Assembly (NCBI RefSeq): GCF_019392245.1
Contig: NZ_JAHXRL010000006.1
Coordinates: 1-64,000, forward strand
Length of the DNA: 64,000 nucleotides
Direction: 5' to 3'
Source: Sulfitobacter sp. CW3
GTDB lineage: Bacteria > Pseudomonadota > Alphaproteobacteria > Rhodobacterales > Rhodobacteraceae
Shown here: positions 28,133-36,527 of the stretch, one piece after another
Numbering within the stretch: position 1 is the stretch's first letter
Layout of the letters: each line of letters starts with the position of its first letter
Program-made: the position numbers and the translations under genes
Notes under the pieces: model-generated
Told to the model about the DNA's origin: nothing
Seen by the model: the letters and a program-made list of their open reading frames with translations, nothing else
The model's database searches: none

Positions 28133-28142
28133 GGGGCGGACC

Positions 28143-28190
28143 GGGGGCTGTTTGCCCCCGAGACCCCCGAGGATTTTAGTCCATTTGGAA
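28143..28190. repeat. Dispersed intergenic repeat, GGGGGC-hairpin family, copy 1
   Basis: GGGGGC-TGTTT-GCCCCC (28143-28159) is followed by CCCCCGAGGATTTTAG. The same order, hairpin then ACCCCCG-GGAT-ATTT, occurs at 59137-59188 and in reverse at 57237-57285. Here the far end differs from the other copies. It lies between two convergent genes and may act as a terminator for the secretion operon. Confidence 0.7.
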
Positions 28191-28191
28191 A

Positions 28192-28638
28192 TTAAGGCTG
28201 GGCTGTATCTATCCAGAGCGTGCCGGGCCCGTCATTGGTGAGGGCAACGGACATTTCTGCGCCGAATTTTCCGGTTTGAACGGGGATGCCTTGGGATTTC
28301 ATACAGGTGATGAAATCTTCGTAAAGCGCCTTGGCGTGTTCCGGTTTGGCGGCGCGTGAAAAACCCGGACGGGTCCCGCGCGATGTGTCCGCGGCCAAGG
28401 TGAACTGGCTGACGATCAGCGCGCTGCCGCCGGTCTGGGCAAGGCTTAGGTTCATCTTGCCCGCGTCGTCTTTGAACAGGCGCAGTTTGGCGATTTTCGT
28501 GGCAAGGGCAGCGGCGGTGGCGGGGGTGTCATCTGGCATGGCACAGATAAAGATAAGCATGCCTGCTTTGATCTGGCCAATGATCTGCCCGTCCACAGTG
28601 ACAGAGGCATTGGTGGCCCGTTGAAGCACTGCGCGCAT
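28192..28638 (-). CDS. dtd: D-aminoacyl-tRNA deacylase
   Basis: The 148-residue enzyme removes wrongly attached D-amino acids (and glycine from tRNA-Ala) in the cytoplasm. The active-site motif [18 protein letters not shown] and the C-terminal [11 protein letters not shown] are those of the DTD fold. The ATG at 28638 ([17 protein letters not shown]) matches the family start. The open frame further upstream lies in the nitroreductase gene and is not used. It begins 1 nt after the nitroreductase stop. Confidence 0.93.
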   Translation of the reverse strand: MRAVLQRATNASVTVDGQIIGQIKAGMLIFICAMPDDTPATAAALATKIAKLRLFKDDAGKMNLSLAQTGGSALIVSQFTLAADTSRGTRPGFSRAAKPEHAKALYEDFITCMKSQGIPVQTGKFGAEMSVALTNDGPGTLWIDTAQP

Positions 28639-28639
28639 G

Positions 28640-29314
28640 TCAGGATTTCCAATCGATGATGTCAGTCGGGTCAGCGCGTTCGGTCCGGAACTGGTTGATC
28701 GGCGCGTCTGTGTCAGCGTAACCGAAGGAGACCGCGCAGAGGACCAGCCGGTCGTCGGGGATGTCCAGGTGATCGCGCACCAAAGGCGCATAGGCCGCGA
28801 TCGCTGCTTGGGCGATGGTGGCCACGCCAAGGGCGGTTGCGGCCAGCGTAAAGGCGGTCACAAACCCGCCGCTGTCCATCGCGCCGTAGGGGCCAAGTTC
28901 GGTCGGGGCCGTGATAATCGCCACATGAGGCGCATCAAACAGGGCATAGTTGCGTAGCATCTGTGCGGTGCGGCCTTCGCGGTCGGATTTGTCGATGCCC
29001 ACCGCATCGTAAAGCTGAAAGCCGCAGGTGCGGCGGCGGTCGCCATAGACGCCTGAATACCCCTTGGGCCAGTCCAGATCGGGTTCGGGCACCGCCCCTT
29101 GGCTGGCGGCGTCCATCAGGGCGGTGCGAAACCGGTCTGTTGCATCGCCTTTGGTGATGGTGACCTGCCACGGTTGCGCGTTGCACCAGCTGGGCACATG
29201 GCGGGCAGTGCGGATGATCCGGGTGATCACATCGTCGGGGACGGGATCGGCCTTGAAGGCGCGGCACGAATAGCGCGCCTGCAAGATGTCGGTGAGTGTG
29301 TCGATTTGGGTCAT
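28640..29314 (-). CDS. Nitroreductase family FMN oxidoreductase
   Basis: The 224-residue protein has the nitroreductase start pattern ([36 protein letters not shown]) with the FMN phosphate-binding RYSCRAF and the NAQPW motif. Such enzymes reduce nitro compounds, quinones or flavins with NAD(P)H. Its start overlaps the stop of the zinc-ribbon protein gene by 4 nt, tying it to the stress-like cluster upstream, though no functional link is known. Confidence 0.88.
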   Translation of the reverse strand: MTQIDTLTDILQARYSCRAFKADPVPDDVITRIIRTARHVPSWCNAQPWQVTITKGDATDRFRTALMDAASQGAVPEPDLDWPKGYSGVYGDRRRTCGFQLYDAVGIDKSDREGRTAQMLRNYALFDAPHVAIITAPTELGPYGAMDSGGFVTAFTLAATALGVATIAQAAIAAYAPLVRDHLDIPDDRLVLCAVSFGYADTDAPINQFRTERADPTDIIDWKS

Positions 29315-30441
29315 TGTTGCAGCGCCATATAATAGCCGACCACCCCGGCGGCCAAAAGGCCAAGGATCACGGCAAAGGTTATCTTAATCGCGGAATAGGG
29401 GCGTTCGCCCTGGACGTTGCCGGTGCGCCCATTGACCACGAAACGGTAGGTCTTGCCGCGGTATTTATAGGCGGCAAGCCAGACGGGCAGCAGGATATGT
29501 TTGAACGTCACATCGCTGACCTGTGTTTGCACATTGTGGATGCGCTGCCGGTCGCCGCCGATGTCAAAACGGACGTCGCGTTCAATCATCGCATCCATGT
29601 ATTGGCGCGCCTCTCCATAGCCATCTTCAAGCGTGACGGAGTAAGCCTCGGCGCGGAAACCGGCCAAGTATTCTGGGGCATAAGGTTCCAGTGCTGACAA
29701 ATCCCAAGGTGCCAGCGCATCGGTAAATTTCTTGGGCAGGGATTTTGAGGCCAGCACCAGAATGTCATCAAAGAACCGCGCCACCCGGCCCGAAGCGGAC
29801 CGCCAGCGCACCTTGGGGACTTGACGTTGTTCGCGTTTGCCATCGCGCACCACGGTGACGGTCACGTAGTAGACTGTGCCGCGTTCGCCCGTGTAGCTGG
29901 ATTTGGTGTCGGCGTCATAGGTCCAGTAGGGGACATAAATGCCCTCCATCCGGCGACCTTTGCGGGCATATTCCTTTAGACCGTTTGGCGCGAACCACAG
30001 GTTGCCCAGCCAGTTTGTCATCGCGTCCTTGGCCACGGTTTCCGTCAGCGCAAAGGGCAAGACACCACGGGGTTTTATATGGCGGTTCAGCCCGGTATCG
30101 ACCACCACGGGGGTCGCGCAGAAGGGGCATTCGGTCGCGTGTTTGTCTTCGTCGAATTCGACCTGTGCCGCGCAATTGGGGCAGGTCGTAACGCGGGTCT
30201 GTTCCATTTCCGTCTGCGGCAATGCATGGGCCATGGCCGCGCGAAAATCCAGTTCGGCAATCGTCTGATGCGACCGGTTTCCTGATATGGCTTCGGTATT
30301 GCCGCAATGGTCACAGACCAGCTGATATTCAGCCGGATCAAACCGCAGATCCGATCCGCATCTGTCGCAGGGGAACCGGTGTTCTTCTACTGGGGCTGGC
30401 GGTGGGGGCGGCGCGGCAAAGGACGGGGTATCAGGCATCAC
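29311..30441 (-). CDS. Double zinc-ribbon protein with C-terminal membrane anchor (YdjG-like)
   Basis: The 376-residue protein has two zinc ribbons near the N-terminus: C25-x2-C28 with C43-x2-C46, and C87-x2-C90 with C105-x2-C108. A conserved middle domain follows (RKGRRMEGIYVPYWTYDADT, TFKHILLPVWLAAYKYRGK). One membrane helix lies at about 350-370, with only a few residues after it. Databases often mislabel such proteins as primosomal protein N' or a helicase, yet there is no helicase motif. Bacillus YdjG, part of the PspA-recruiting YdjGHI membrane complex, has a comparable zinc-ribbon plus membrane design. Here an SPFH protein related to YdjI is two genes upstream. Confidence 0.8.
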   Translation of the reverse strand: MMPDTPSFAAPPPPPAPVEEHRFPCDRCGSDLRFDPAEYQLVCDHCGNTEAISGNRSHQTIAELDFRAAMAHALPQTEMEQTRVTTCPNCAAQVEFDEDKHATECPFCATPVVVDTGLNRHIKPRGVLPFALTETVAKDAMTNWLGNLWFAPNGLKEYARKGRRMEGIYVPYWTYDADTKSSYTGERGTVYYVTVTVVRDGKREQRQVPKVRWRSASGRVARFFDDILVLASKSLPKKFTDALAPWDLSALEPYAPEYLAGFRAEAYSVTLEDGYGEARQYMDAMIERDVRFDIGGDRQRIHNVQTQVSDVTFKHILLPVWLAAYKYRGKTYRFVVNGRTGNVQGERPYSAIKITFAVILGLLAAGVVGYYMALQQ

Positions 30442-30492
30442 TGCTTCCTGTGGGGTTGCCGGGGGCCGACATTGAGTGAGACCATGCGCAGG

Positions 30493-30903
30493 TCATTTGC
30501 GGGCAGGCTTGGCCGGGGGCAAATGGGCCACAATTCGGAGTTCGATCAAGGCACCGTCGCGGCGCAGGTCGGCGACCTCGACCGCTGTCCACGCTGGCAG
30601 GGGCAGGCCCAGCATGTCACGCATGATATGGTCGACCTGATCAAAATGATATTTCAACCCGATGTGATAGCTGGTGATTTCGACGATGCTGTCGGCGTTG
30701 CCACCCGCCGCGTCGATGATGTGCAGCGCCTTGCCCAAGGCATTTTGCACCTGCGTGGCAATATCGGGCGGCATCACGCCATCTGCATCCCCGCCCGTCG
30801 CACCGGTCAGAAACAGGAAATCCCCCGCGCGCACAGCGGGGGAGAAACCTGTTGCTTCGACAAGCTGGACCAGTTCGGGGGGAGAGACGACGTGCCGCGT
30901 CAT
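30493..30903 (-). CDS. RidA family protein (reactive imine deaminase-like)
   Basis: The 136-residue protein matches the YjgF/YER057c/UK114 fold (AGDFLFLTGATGG, ALGKALHIIDAAGG, LPLPAWTAVEVADLRRDGALIELRIVA). The arginine in VADLRRDG is at the position of the catalytic arginine of RidA, with a downstream Glu. Canonical members hydrolyse 2-aminoacrylate-type imines. The ATG at 30903 is used instead of the longer frame because it starts 10 nt after the SPFH gene stop and matches the family length. It lies inside the SPFH/zinc-ribbon cluster, which is unusual company. Confidence 0.85.
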   Translation of the reverse strand: MTRHVVSPPELVQLVEATGFSPAVRAGDFLFLTGATGGDADGVMPPDIATQVQNALGKALHIIDAAGGNADSIVEITSYHIGLKYHFDQVDHIMRDMLGLPLPAWTAVEVADLRRDGALIELRIVAHLPPAKPARK

Positions 30904-30913
30904 ATCAGCCGCC

Positions 30914-32020
30914 TTATCCGGCTGGCGGCGGTGGGGGGGGCATGACGGTAAAGAGCTGGGCCAGTTCATCCACATCGTCCGCTTTCTTCCATCCATCCTG
31001 ACCCGGGGTCCAAACGAATGTTTCGCGGGTCATTGCGCCGTCTGCTGCCATACGGCCAAGGGCTGCCTTTGAAAACGGCCCCTTGGTTTCGCCATTCTCG
31101 GCCAGATGCCAGACCTTGTCGGCAATCGGTGGTGGCGGTGGAGTGTGCGCGGTGGTCGGGCGTGGGCCCCAGGGGCCGGCCTGCGCTGCGGCGGCACCGA
31201 TTTGCATGCCCAATCCGGCACCCAAACCTGCCTGCATCGCCGCACCGGCACCGCCATCACGGCCCAATGCTTCGGCTGCTTGGAACTGGGTGTATTGGTT
31301 CAGATCGCCGATCATCCCCATCGAGGACCGTTTATCCAAAACCTGTTCGACTGCGGGCGGCAGGGATACGTTTTCGACGTATAGCTCGGGGATCGACAGA
31401 CCGTATTCGCCAATCGTCGCGGATATTTCGGTGCTGATCAGCTTGCCCAGCTCGCGGGTGTTGGCGGCCATATCGAGGATCGGAATTTTCGACATGGCAA
31501 TGCTGCGCGAGAATTCCTGCACGATGATGTTGCGGATCTGATAGCTGATCTCGTCCATGGTGAATTCGCCGTCCGTGCCGACGATCTCGGTCAGGAAATG
31601 CGCAGGATCGGACACTTTGACGGAATAGGTGCCAAAGGCGCGCAGCCGCACGGGGCCAAATTCGGGATCACGCAGGATAATGGGGTTTTTGGTGCCCCAT
31701 TTCAGATCATTGAACCGCGTGGTGTTGACGAAATAAATCTCGGATTTGAAGGGGCTTTTGAAACCGTGATCCCAATGCTGAAGCGATGTCATGATCGGCA
31801 TATTGTTGGTCTCAAGCATATAAAGACCGGGGGTGAACACGTCGGCAATTTGCCCTTCGTGTACGAACACCGCCGCCTGACCTTCGCGCACGGTCAGCTT
31901 GGCCCCGTATTTGATTTCGTGGCCTTCGCGTTCGAACCGCCAGACCATGGTATCACGGGTGTCATCGGTCCAATGGATGACATCGATGAATTGGCCAGAC
32001 AGGAAATCGAGAATACCCAT
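30914..32020 (-). CDS. SPFH domain protein with C-terminal GYF_2 domain (YdjI/virion-core-like)
   Basis: The 368-residue protein begins with an SPFH/Band-7 domain of the virion-core-like type (MGILDFLSGQFIDVIHW to about residue 235). An Ala/Gly-rich linker (about 245-285) follows, then a GYF_2 domain (VWHLAENGETKGPFSKAAL to ELAQLF) and a short polyproline tail. It has no membrane helix, so it would reach the membrane through partners, as YdjI does through YdjG/YdjH. GYF domains bind proline-rich peptides. The zinc-ribbon partner two genes on starts with a run of prolines (PPPPPAP), a possible ligand. It is probably a scaffold for membrane-stress sensing. Confidence 0.85.
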   Translation of the reverse strand: MGILDFLSGQFIDVIHWTDDTRDTMVWRFEREGHEIKYGAKLTVREGQAAVFVHEGQIADVFTPGLYMLETNNMPIMTSLQHWDHGFKSPFKSEIYFVNTTRFNDLKWGTKNPIILRDPEFGPVRLRAFGTYSVKVSDPAHFLTEIVGTDGEFTMDEISYQIRNIIVQEFSRSIAMSKIPILDMAANTRELGKLISTEISATIGEYGLSIPELYVENVSLPPAVEQVLDKRSSMGMIGDLNQYTQFQAAEALGRDGGAGAAMQAGLGAGLGMQIGAAAAQAGPWGPRPTTAHTPPPPPIADKVWHLAENGETKGPFSKAALGRMAADGAMTRETFVWTPGQDGWKKADDVDELAQLFTVMPPPPPPAG

Positions 32021-32052
32021 GGGGTTGGTCCTTTCGGTAAGGTGGCAGCAAT

Positions 32053-33012
32053 CTAAAGGGGGCCGCCGGTAAGTTCGCGGGCGATGGTGCGGACGATTGG
32101 CATGGCTTGTTCGGCGCTCATGCCCGCTTTGAGGCGGGGATCATAAAGGATTTTCAGCAGATCCTCGTCGTGATGGGTCAGCAGCGCAAATTCGTCATCA
32201 TCGTTAAAGATCGACGGGCGCGCCGTGGGGCTGTCATTGGCCAAGCCGAGACCTTGGGCCAGTTCTTCGTGAATACAAGACAAGCGCATCAGCGATGGAT
32301 TTTCGGCGCGGATCACAGCCACGGCGGCGGTATAGGTGCTGGGATCAGGCCCGCCAGCATAGGCAGCAACGATGCAATAGGTGTCGCGGCGCAGGTTGCG
32401 CAGGGCGTTCAGGCTGGCAGGGGTGACGCCGGGAATGCGCTGCGCCGCCTGGACAAGCGCCGCCTCGCGGTCATCATCGCCCGCTATGATCACCATGAAA
32501 TTTGGGGCACCGCGCAGGGTAACCGGATGGCCGGTGATCCCTGACAGCCGCCCGGCATAGGCGCGCACCGCAGCGCTGTCGGTTTCACGGGTCGAGGGCG
32601 GAACGCCGTCACCAAAAACGATCTCCATGCGCACCGGCTGGTCCCAGCGGCGCATCAACGTCTTTTCACCACGGCCGGAAAAGCTGGAATTATATTCGTT
32701 GTAAAACGCGATCTGTTCAAAGTTGCGCGCCAGCATTTCAGCCGTATAGGGCGTATCGGGTCCGCCGCCATCACTGCGCAGCAACCCTTGGCTTAACTGC
32801 GCTTGCTGCACCTGATTGAAATAGCTCCGCAGCCGCGCGCTTTCTTGGGATGTGGGTTTGGCCACATCAGGGACGGGCAGGGCAAGCGTATGAGGCCGCC
32901 CGATAGGCTTGAGGGTCGGGTCAACGCTCGTCTGGAGGGCGCAGGCGCTTAGCAGTAAACCTGCCGCCCCTGTCACCATCCAGCGTTTGAACTGACCGCC
33001 CCGCAATGCCAT
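32053..33012 (-). CDS. DUF2927 lipoprotein with a degenerate zincin-like motif
   Basis: The 319-residue protein has a lipoprotein leader (GAAGLLLSACALQ), so it is probably attached to the outer side of the inner or outer membrane. The conserved C-terminal region contains CIHEELAQGLGLANDSP (H248, E249) followed by IFNDDDEFALLTHHDEDLLKILYD. This resembles a metalloprotease HExxH motif, but the second histidine is replaced, so activity is uncertain. DUF2927 has no established function. It lies between telA and the SPFH gene with 16-nt and 32-nt gaps and is clearly part of the same transcript. Confidence 0.8.
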   Translation of the reverse strand: MALRGGQFKRWMVTGAAGLLLSACALQTSVDPTLKPIGRPHTLALPVPDVAKPTSQESARLRSYFNQVQQAQLSQGLLRSDGGGPDTPYTAEMLARNFEQIAFYNEYNSSFSGRGEKTLMRRWDQPVRMEIVFGDGVPPSTRETDSAAVRAYAGRLSGITGHPVTLRGAPNFMVIIAGDDDREAALVQAAQRIPGVTPASLNALRNLRRDTYCIVAAYAGGPDPSTYTAAVAVIRAENPSLMRLSCIHEELAQGLGLANDSPTARPSIFNDDDEFALLTHHDEDLLKILYDPRLKAGMSAEQAMPIVRTIARELTGGPL

Positions 33013-33027
33013 CTACATGCCCTTGTT

Positions 33028-34194
33028 TTAAGCGGCAGATTTGGATGCCGTGGCCGACGCGAGGGTATCACGCAGTTTGGCTTCCATTTCTTCCAGATCA
33101 TGTTCGGCAGCGGCACGTTTGGCTTTGCCTTCATCCGCGATCTGCAGCGATTCCTCGATGGTGCCGATCAGATCGGCATTGGCCTGTTTGACCGCTTCGA
33201 TATCGAATACGCCGCGCTCCATCTCGGTGCGGATGATCTTGTTGCTTTCGCGCAGGTTTTTCGCGTTCGAGGTCAACAATTCATTGGTCAGATCATTGGC
33301 TTCGCGCACGGCGACTGCCGCCTCGCGCGACCGCTGGATCGTTACCGCCTGCGCCAGTTGGGTTTCCCAAAGCGGCACGGTGTTCACAAGGGTCGAATTG
33401 ATCTTGGTGACCAGGGATTTATCGTTTTCCTGAACCAAACGGATCGAGGGAAGCGACTGCATGGTCACCTGACGGGTGAGTTTCAGATCGTGGACACGAC
33501 GTTCCAGATCGTCGCGTGCAGCGCGCATATCACGCAGTTCTTGTGCCTTGATCACCTGATCGTTCTCGGCGGCGGCCTCTACCGCCGCTTCCATCGCGGG
33601 GATGTCGGTGGCATCCAGCTCGGCCATCTTGGCCTCGCCCGCCGCGATATACAGCGCCAGTTCATCATAGAACTGCAACGTCTTTTCATACAGCATATCA
33701 AGGGATTTGATGTCTTTCAGCAGCGTGTGTTCGTGGCTCAGCAATTCGTCCGTGACGCGGTCAATCTGACCTTGCACCTTTTCGAACCGGGCTGTGAACT
33801 TGGCAAAGGGTGCGGCGCGGCCCAACAGGCGTTCCCACCAGCTGCGGTCGCGGCGAACGTCCAGTTCGGATACGGAAAAACCACGGATGGTGGTGACGAT
33901 GTTGCGCAGGCTGTCACCGGCGGGGCCGACATCCTTGTTACGCACGTCTTGCAACATTGCCTGGCTGATCTCTTGCAACTCGGCCTGTGCGGCGGACCCG
34001 AAAGAGATAATCGACTGGGTCTCGTTCATGTCGATCTCGGCCATGCGGCTTTTGATTGCCGTGCTCATTTTGCCTTTGGCCTTGTCCAGCGGCACAATGG
34101 CGTCGGCGGGCGCGGGTTGGGCCAGCACAAGCGCGTTGACCTCGTCAACCAATGCTTCTGTTTGGGTGGCTTTTTCGCGGACTTTGTCGGACAT
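33028..34194 (-). CDS. telA: Toxic anion resistance protein, TelA/KlaA family
   Basis: The 388-residue protein is almost wholly alpha-helical with long charged helices typical of TelA (Pfam toxic-anion-resistance family). It shows conserved segments FGSAAQAELQEISQAML, GRAAPFAKFTARFEKVQGQID and LYEKTLQFYDELALYIAAG. It has no signal or membrane segment. Members are tied to tellurite, colicin and cell-envelope-agent tolerance. Bacillus YaaN, next to XpaC, is a relative. Here XpaC is also the upstream neighbour (36-nt gap), reproducing that pair. Confidence 0.9.
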   Translation of the reverse strand: MSDKVREKATQTEALVDEVNALVLAQPAPADAIVPLDKAKGKMSTAIKSRMAEIDMNETQSIISFGSAAQAELQEISQAMLQDVRNKDVGPAGDSLRNIVTTIRGFSVSELDVRRDRSWWERLLGRAAPFAKFTARFEKVQGQIDRVTDELLSHEHTLLKDIKSLDMLYEKTLQFYDELALYIAAGEAKMAELDATDIPAMEAAVEAAAENDQVIKAQELRDMRAARDDLERRVHDLKLTRQVTMQSLPSIRLVQENDKSLVTKINSTLVNTVPLWETQLAQAVTIQRSREAAVAVREANDLTNELLTSNAKNLRESNKIIRTEMERGVFDIEAVKQANADLIGTIEESLQIADEGKAKRAAAEHDLEEMEAKLRDTLASATASKSAA

Positions 34195-34229
34195 GGGGGT
34201 ATATCTCTCTATGCTGTGGTGAACGCGCG

Positions 34230-35126
34230 TTACTTGAGGCGCACGCCTTCTCGGGAAAGCCGCTCGCGCAGCACATCAATCTCAATGTTCAGGTCGGTCT
34301 TGTCTTCCAATAGCGATTTTTGCGTCCGCGCGGCAAAGTTTTTGTCCAAATCATCCAGCAGGGCCAGATAATCGGCGCGTGCCTGCGCATCGCGTGTATT
34401 GGCATAGATATCAGCAAACTTGAGCGTCGCATCGCGCGCACCTTGCAGATACACCGACAGGTATTTCCGCGCGCCGGTCAAATCACGGGGGTCTTCCTCG
34501 ACGGTGCGGATCAGGGTGCGCGCGGTTGTCTGGAATTCCGCCAGCCGGTCCGTGACCTGACGGTCGCCCGCGCGTGCAATGGCAACGCTCATGGCTGTCA
34601 GGTGTTTTTCGGCTTCTTCGACCACACGGGCAACGCGGCCTTTTTGAAAGCTGTCGATCCCCTCCATCCCTTTGGACGAAAGCGGATCAATGCCAAAAGC
34701 CGATACATGCAGACCAAGTGCGGCCAGCCCGTAGATCACAGCGGCAGCAACGCCGGGGTCGTTTTTATAGGCGGCCAAGCCAACGCCGAAACCGGTCAGA
34801 ACACTCGCGATCATCTTGCGTGGCAGGGCAGGGCGTTCGGCGACCTTGCGGGCGACATAAGCCGCCTCGGCCTTTAGCCCCTCACGCAGCATAAGTGCTG
34901 CCCCGGTAAGTGACCCGGCCGCGATCAAGCCCAAGGCCAGCCCCTGAGCGCCATCATTCAGCGACATGAAAACCAGTGGGATCGCGGGGATGAACAGAAC
35001 ATTCGCACGGCCCCCAACCGGGTCAACCTCGACCCGTTTTCCACCGGAGCGGTGCAGGGTGGGCTGGCCGTCGGGCTGTGCCGTGTCGCCGTCCTGACTG
35101 TATTTACCGCCGTACCGCTGGCCCAT
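34230..35126 (-). CDS. xpaC: XpaC-like protein (5-bromo-4-chloroindolyl phosphate hydrolysis family)
   Basis: The 298-residue protein has hydrophobic segments at about 42-80 and 105-150, separated by a basic stretch, then a helical cytoplasmic C-terminal domain (FQKGRVARVVEEAEKHLTAMSVAIARAGD to LRERLSREGVRLK). This is the layout of the XpaC family. The family name reflects a phenotype in Bacillus and not a proven enzyme activity. It is consistently found with TelA. Its ATG shares 1 nt with the stop of the small membrane protein upstream (TAATG). Confidence 0.82.
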   Translation of the reverse strand: MGQRYGGKYSQDGDTAQPDGQPTLHRSGGKRVEVDPVGGRANVLFIPAIPLVFMSLNDGAQGLALGLIAAGSLTGAALMLREGLKAEAAYVARKVAERPALPRKMIASVLTGFGVGLAAYKNDPGVAAAVIYGLAALGLHVSAFGIDPLSSKGMEGIDSFQKGRVARVVEEAEKHLTAMSVAIARAGDRQVTDRLAEFQTTARTLIRTVEEDPRDLTGARKYLSVYLQGARDATLKFADIYANTRDAQARADYLALLDDLDKNFAARTQKSLLEDKTDLNIEIDVLRERLSREGVRLK

Positions 35127-35356
35127 TATAGGCCCCCCAGCCAGCCCGTCGCCACGCCGAACAACAGCACGATCAACGCAGCATAAGTGATCTTTTGGAA
35201 CGGTGTGGGTACCATCAGGCCCTCTTTGTTTAGTCCGTTAGGGGGTCTCAACATATTCTGCCCTGCACCCAAAATTCGCGTTACGATTGTTAATAATACG
35301 TAGCCAATCACAAGGATTAGTACAAACAACACAGCAAATAGAAACAATCGACCCAT
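35126..35356 (-). CDS. Small two-helix membrane protein heading the XpaC-TelA cluster
   Basis: The 76-residue protein consists of an N-terminal membrane helix (RLFLFAVLFVLILVIGYVLLTIV), a 30-residue polar loop containing RPPNGLNKEG, and a second helix (YAALIVLLFGVATGWLGGL). The strong AAGGAA ribosome site and the 1-nt overlap with xpaC show that it is real and translated first. I do not recognise the family. In size and position it could be the small membrane sensor or anchor of the complex. Confidence 0.72.
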   Translation of the reverse strand: MGRLFLFAVLFVLILVIGYVLLTIVTRILGAGQNMLRPPNGLNKEGLMVPTPFQKITYAALIVLLFGVATGWLGGL

Positions 35357-35370
35357 CTAAAATTCCTTCT

Positions 35371-35387
35371 GTCCCATATATAGGGAC
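35371..35387 (-). promoter_or_regulatory. Inverted repeat over a TATA-like box upstream of the cluster
   Basis: GTCCC and GGGAC flank ATATATA, 15 nt upstream of the first gene of the minus-strand cluster. On the minus strand the core reads TATATAT, a possible -10 element, with the short leader carrying AAGGAA. No standard -35 is visible. It could be a repressor site or an alternative-sigma promoter. Confidence 0.35.
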
Positions 35388-35453
35388 TCTGGTGGCGGGC
35401 CGCTAGGGATTCTGGGGGCATGCTTGGTATAACATGCCCACCACAAGCAGAAT

Positions 35454-36464
35454 TCAGGGTTTGCGCGTGCTCTTTACACGGGTGCCGAACTTGCGCGGGG
35501 CAGGGCCGTCAGATGCGGGGCGCGCGGGCTTGGACTTGCCGTAACCGGGCTTGGGCTTGCCGGGGATGGTTTTGCCGGTCGCGGTCTTTTCGCCGGGTTC
35601 TTTGGGCAGACCGGGGCGACCGGGGCCGGGCATGCCGGGTTTGCGCGGCTTGCGCTTGACGATGTGACTGGGCTTTTTCTTGACTGCGGTGCCGGTATTG
35701 TCCTCGATCTCAAGGCCCAACTGGTCGCGCACAACCTTGCGTTTTAGCTCTTCGACTTCGCCGGGTTTCAATTCACCCAACTGGAACGGGCCATAGCTGG
35801 TACGGATCAGGCGGTTAACCGACAGATGAACGGCCTCCATCGCGCGGCGGATTTCGCGGTTTTTACCTTCGCGCAGGCCGACTGTCAGCCAGGCATTTGC
35901 GCCCTGCTGGCGGTCCAGTGACACCGTCATGGGTTGGAATTCTTCGCCATCGACTGTGATGCCTTTGCGCAAGGGTTCCAGCACCTCCTCGGACGGGCGG
36001 CCATTGACGCGAACGCGGTAGCGGCGCAACCAGCCGTTCGACGGCAGCTCGAGCTTGCGCTTTACCTCGCCGTCATTTGTCAGCAGCAGCAACCCTTCGG
36101 AGTTCAAATCAAGCCGTCCCACGCTCATCACGCGGGGCATGTCTTCGGGTAGATCATCAAAGATCGTACCGCGGCCTTTTTCGTCGCGGTTGGTCGTCAC
36201 AAGGCCGGTCGGCTTGTGATACAGCCACATGCGCGGTGGTTCGGGATCGCCCACAGGTTTGCCATCAACGCTGATTTGGTCGGCCGCCGTCACGTTCAAC
36301 GCGGGCGAATCGATTTGCACGCCGTTGACGCGCACGCGCCCCGCTTCGATCATGCGCTCGGCTTCTCGGCGGCTGGCAAGGCCAGCGCGGGCCAAAACTT
36401 TGGCGATACGGTCACCGGCGGGTGTGCCAGCTTGAGGGGGCTGTGTGGGTTTATCTTGGCTCAT
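35454..36464 (-). CDS. rluB: 23S rRNA pseudouridine synthase, RluB type
   Basis: The 336-residue enzyme has an N-terminal S4 RNA-binding domain (about 17-65) and the RsuA-family catalytic domain with D119 in GRLDLNSEG. It modifies a uridine in helix 89 of 23S rRNA in the RluB case, while the related RluE and RluF have other sites. After about residue 245 comes a long basic tail rich in Lys, Pro and Gly, with repeats such as KPGYGKSKPARP. Such tails are common in alphaproteobacterial members and probably help RNA binding. It is divergent from tadA with a 63-nt shared upstream region. Confidence 0.88.
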   Translation of the reverse strand: MSQDKPTQPPQAGTPAGDRIAKVLARAGLASRREAERMIEAGRVRVNGVQIDSPALNVTAADQISVDGKPVGDPEPPRMWLYHKPTGLVTTNRDEKGRGTIFDDLPEDMPRVMSVGRLDLNSEGLLLLTNDGEVKRKLELPSNGWLRRYRVRVNGRPSEEVLEPLRKGITVDGEEFQPMTVSLDRQQGANAWLTVGLREGKNREIRRAMEAVHLSVNRLIRTSYGPFQLGELKPGEVEELKRKVVRDQLGLEIEDNTGTAVKKKPSHIVKRKPRKPGMPGPGRPGLPKEPGEKTATGKTIPGKPKPGYGKSKPARPASDGPAPRKFGTRVKSTRKP

Positions 36465-36527
36465 AATTCAGCGCTTACCTTGTTTCATGCCCTTGCGAAA
36501 GGCCTGCATTTGCGGCCAAGTGAGGGG

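Noticed and set aside
28639..28830. N-terminal extension of the D-aminoacyl-tRNA deacylase
   Set aside because: The extension overlaps the nitroreductase gene in another frame and the known family start is the ATG at 28638.
33100..34371. 423-residue plus-strand open frame
   Set aside because: It is antisense to telA and the end of xpaC, with no ribosome site or domain.
36216..36527. N-terminal extension of tadA
   Set aside because: It runs antisense through rluB. The ATG at 36528 has a ribosome site and gives the normal enzyme length.
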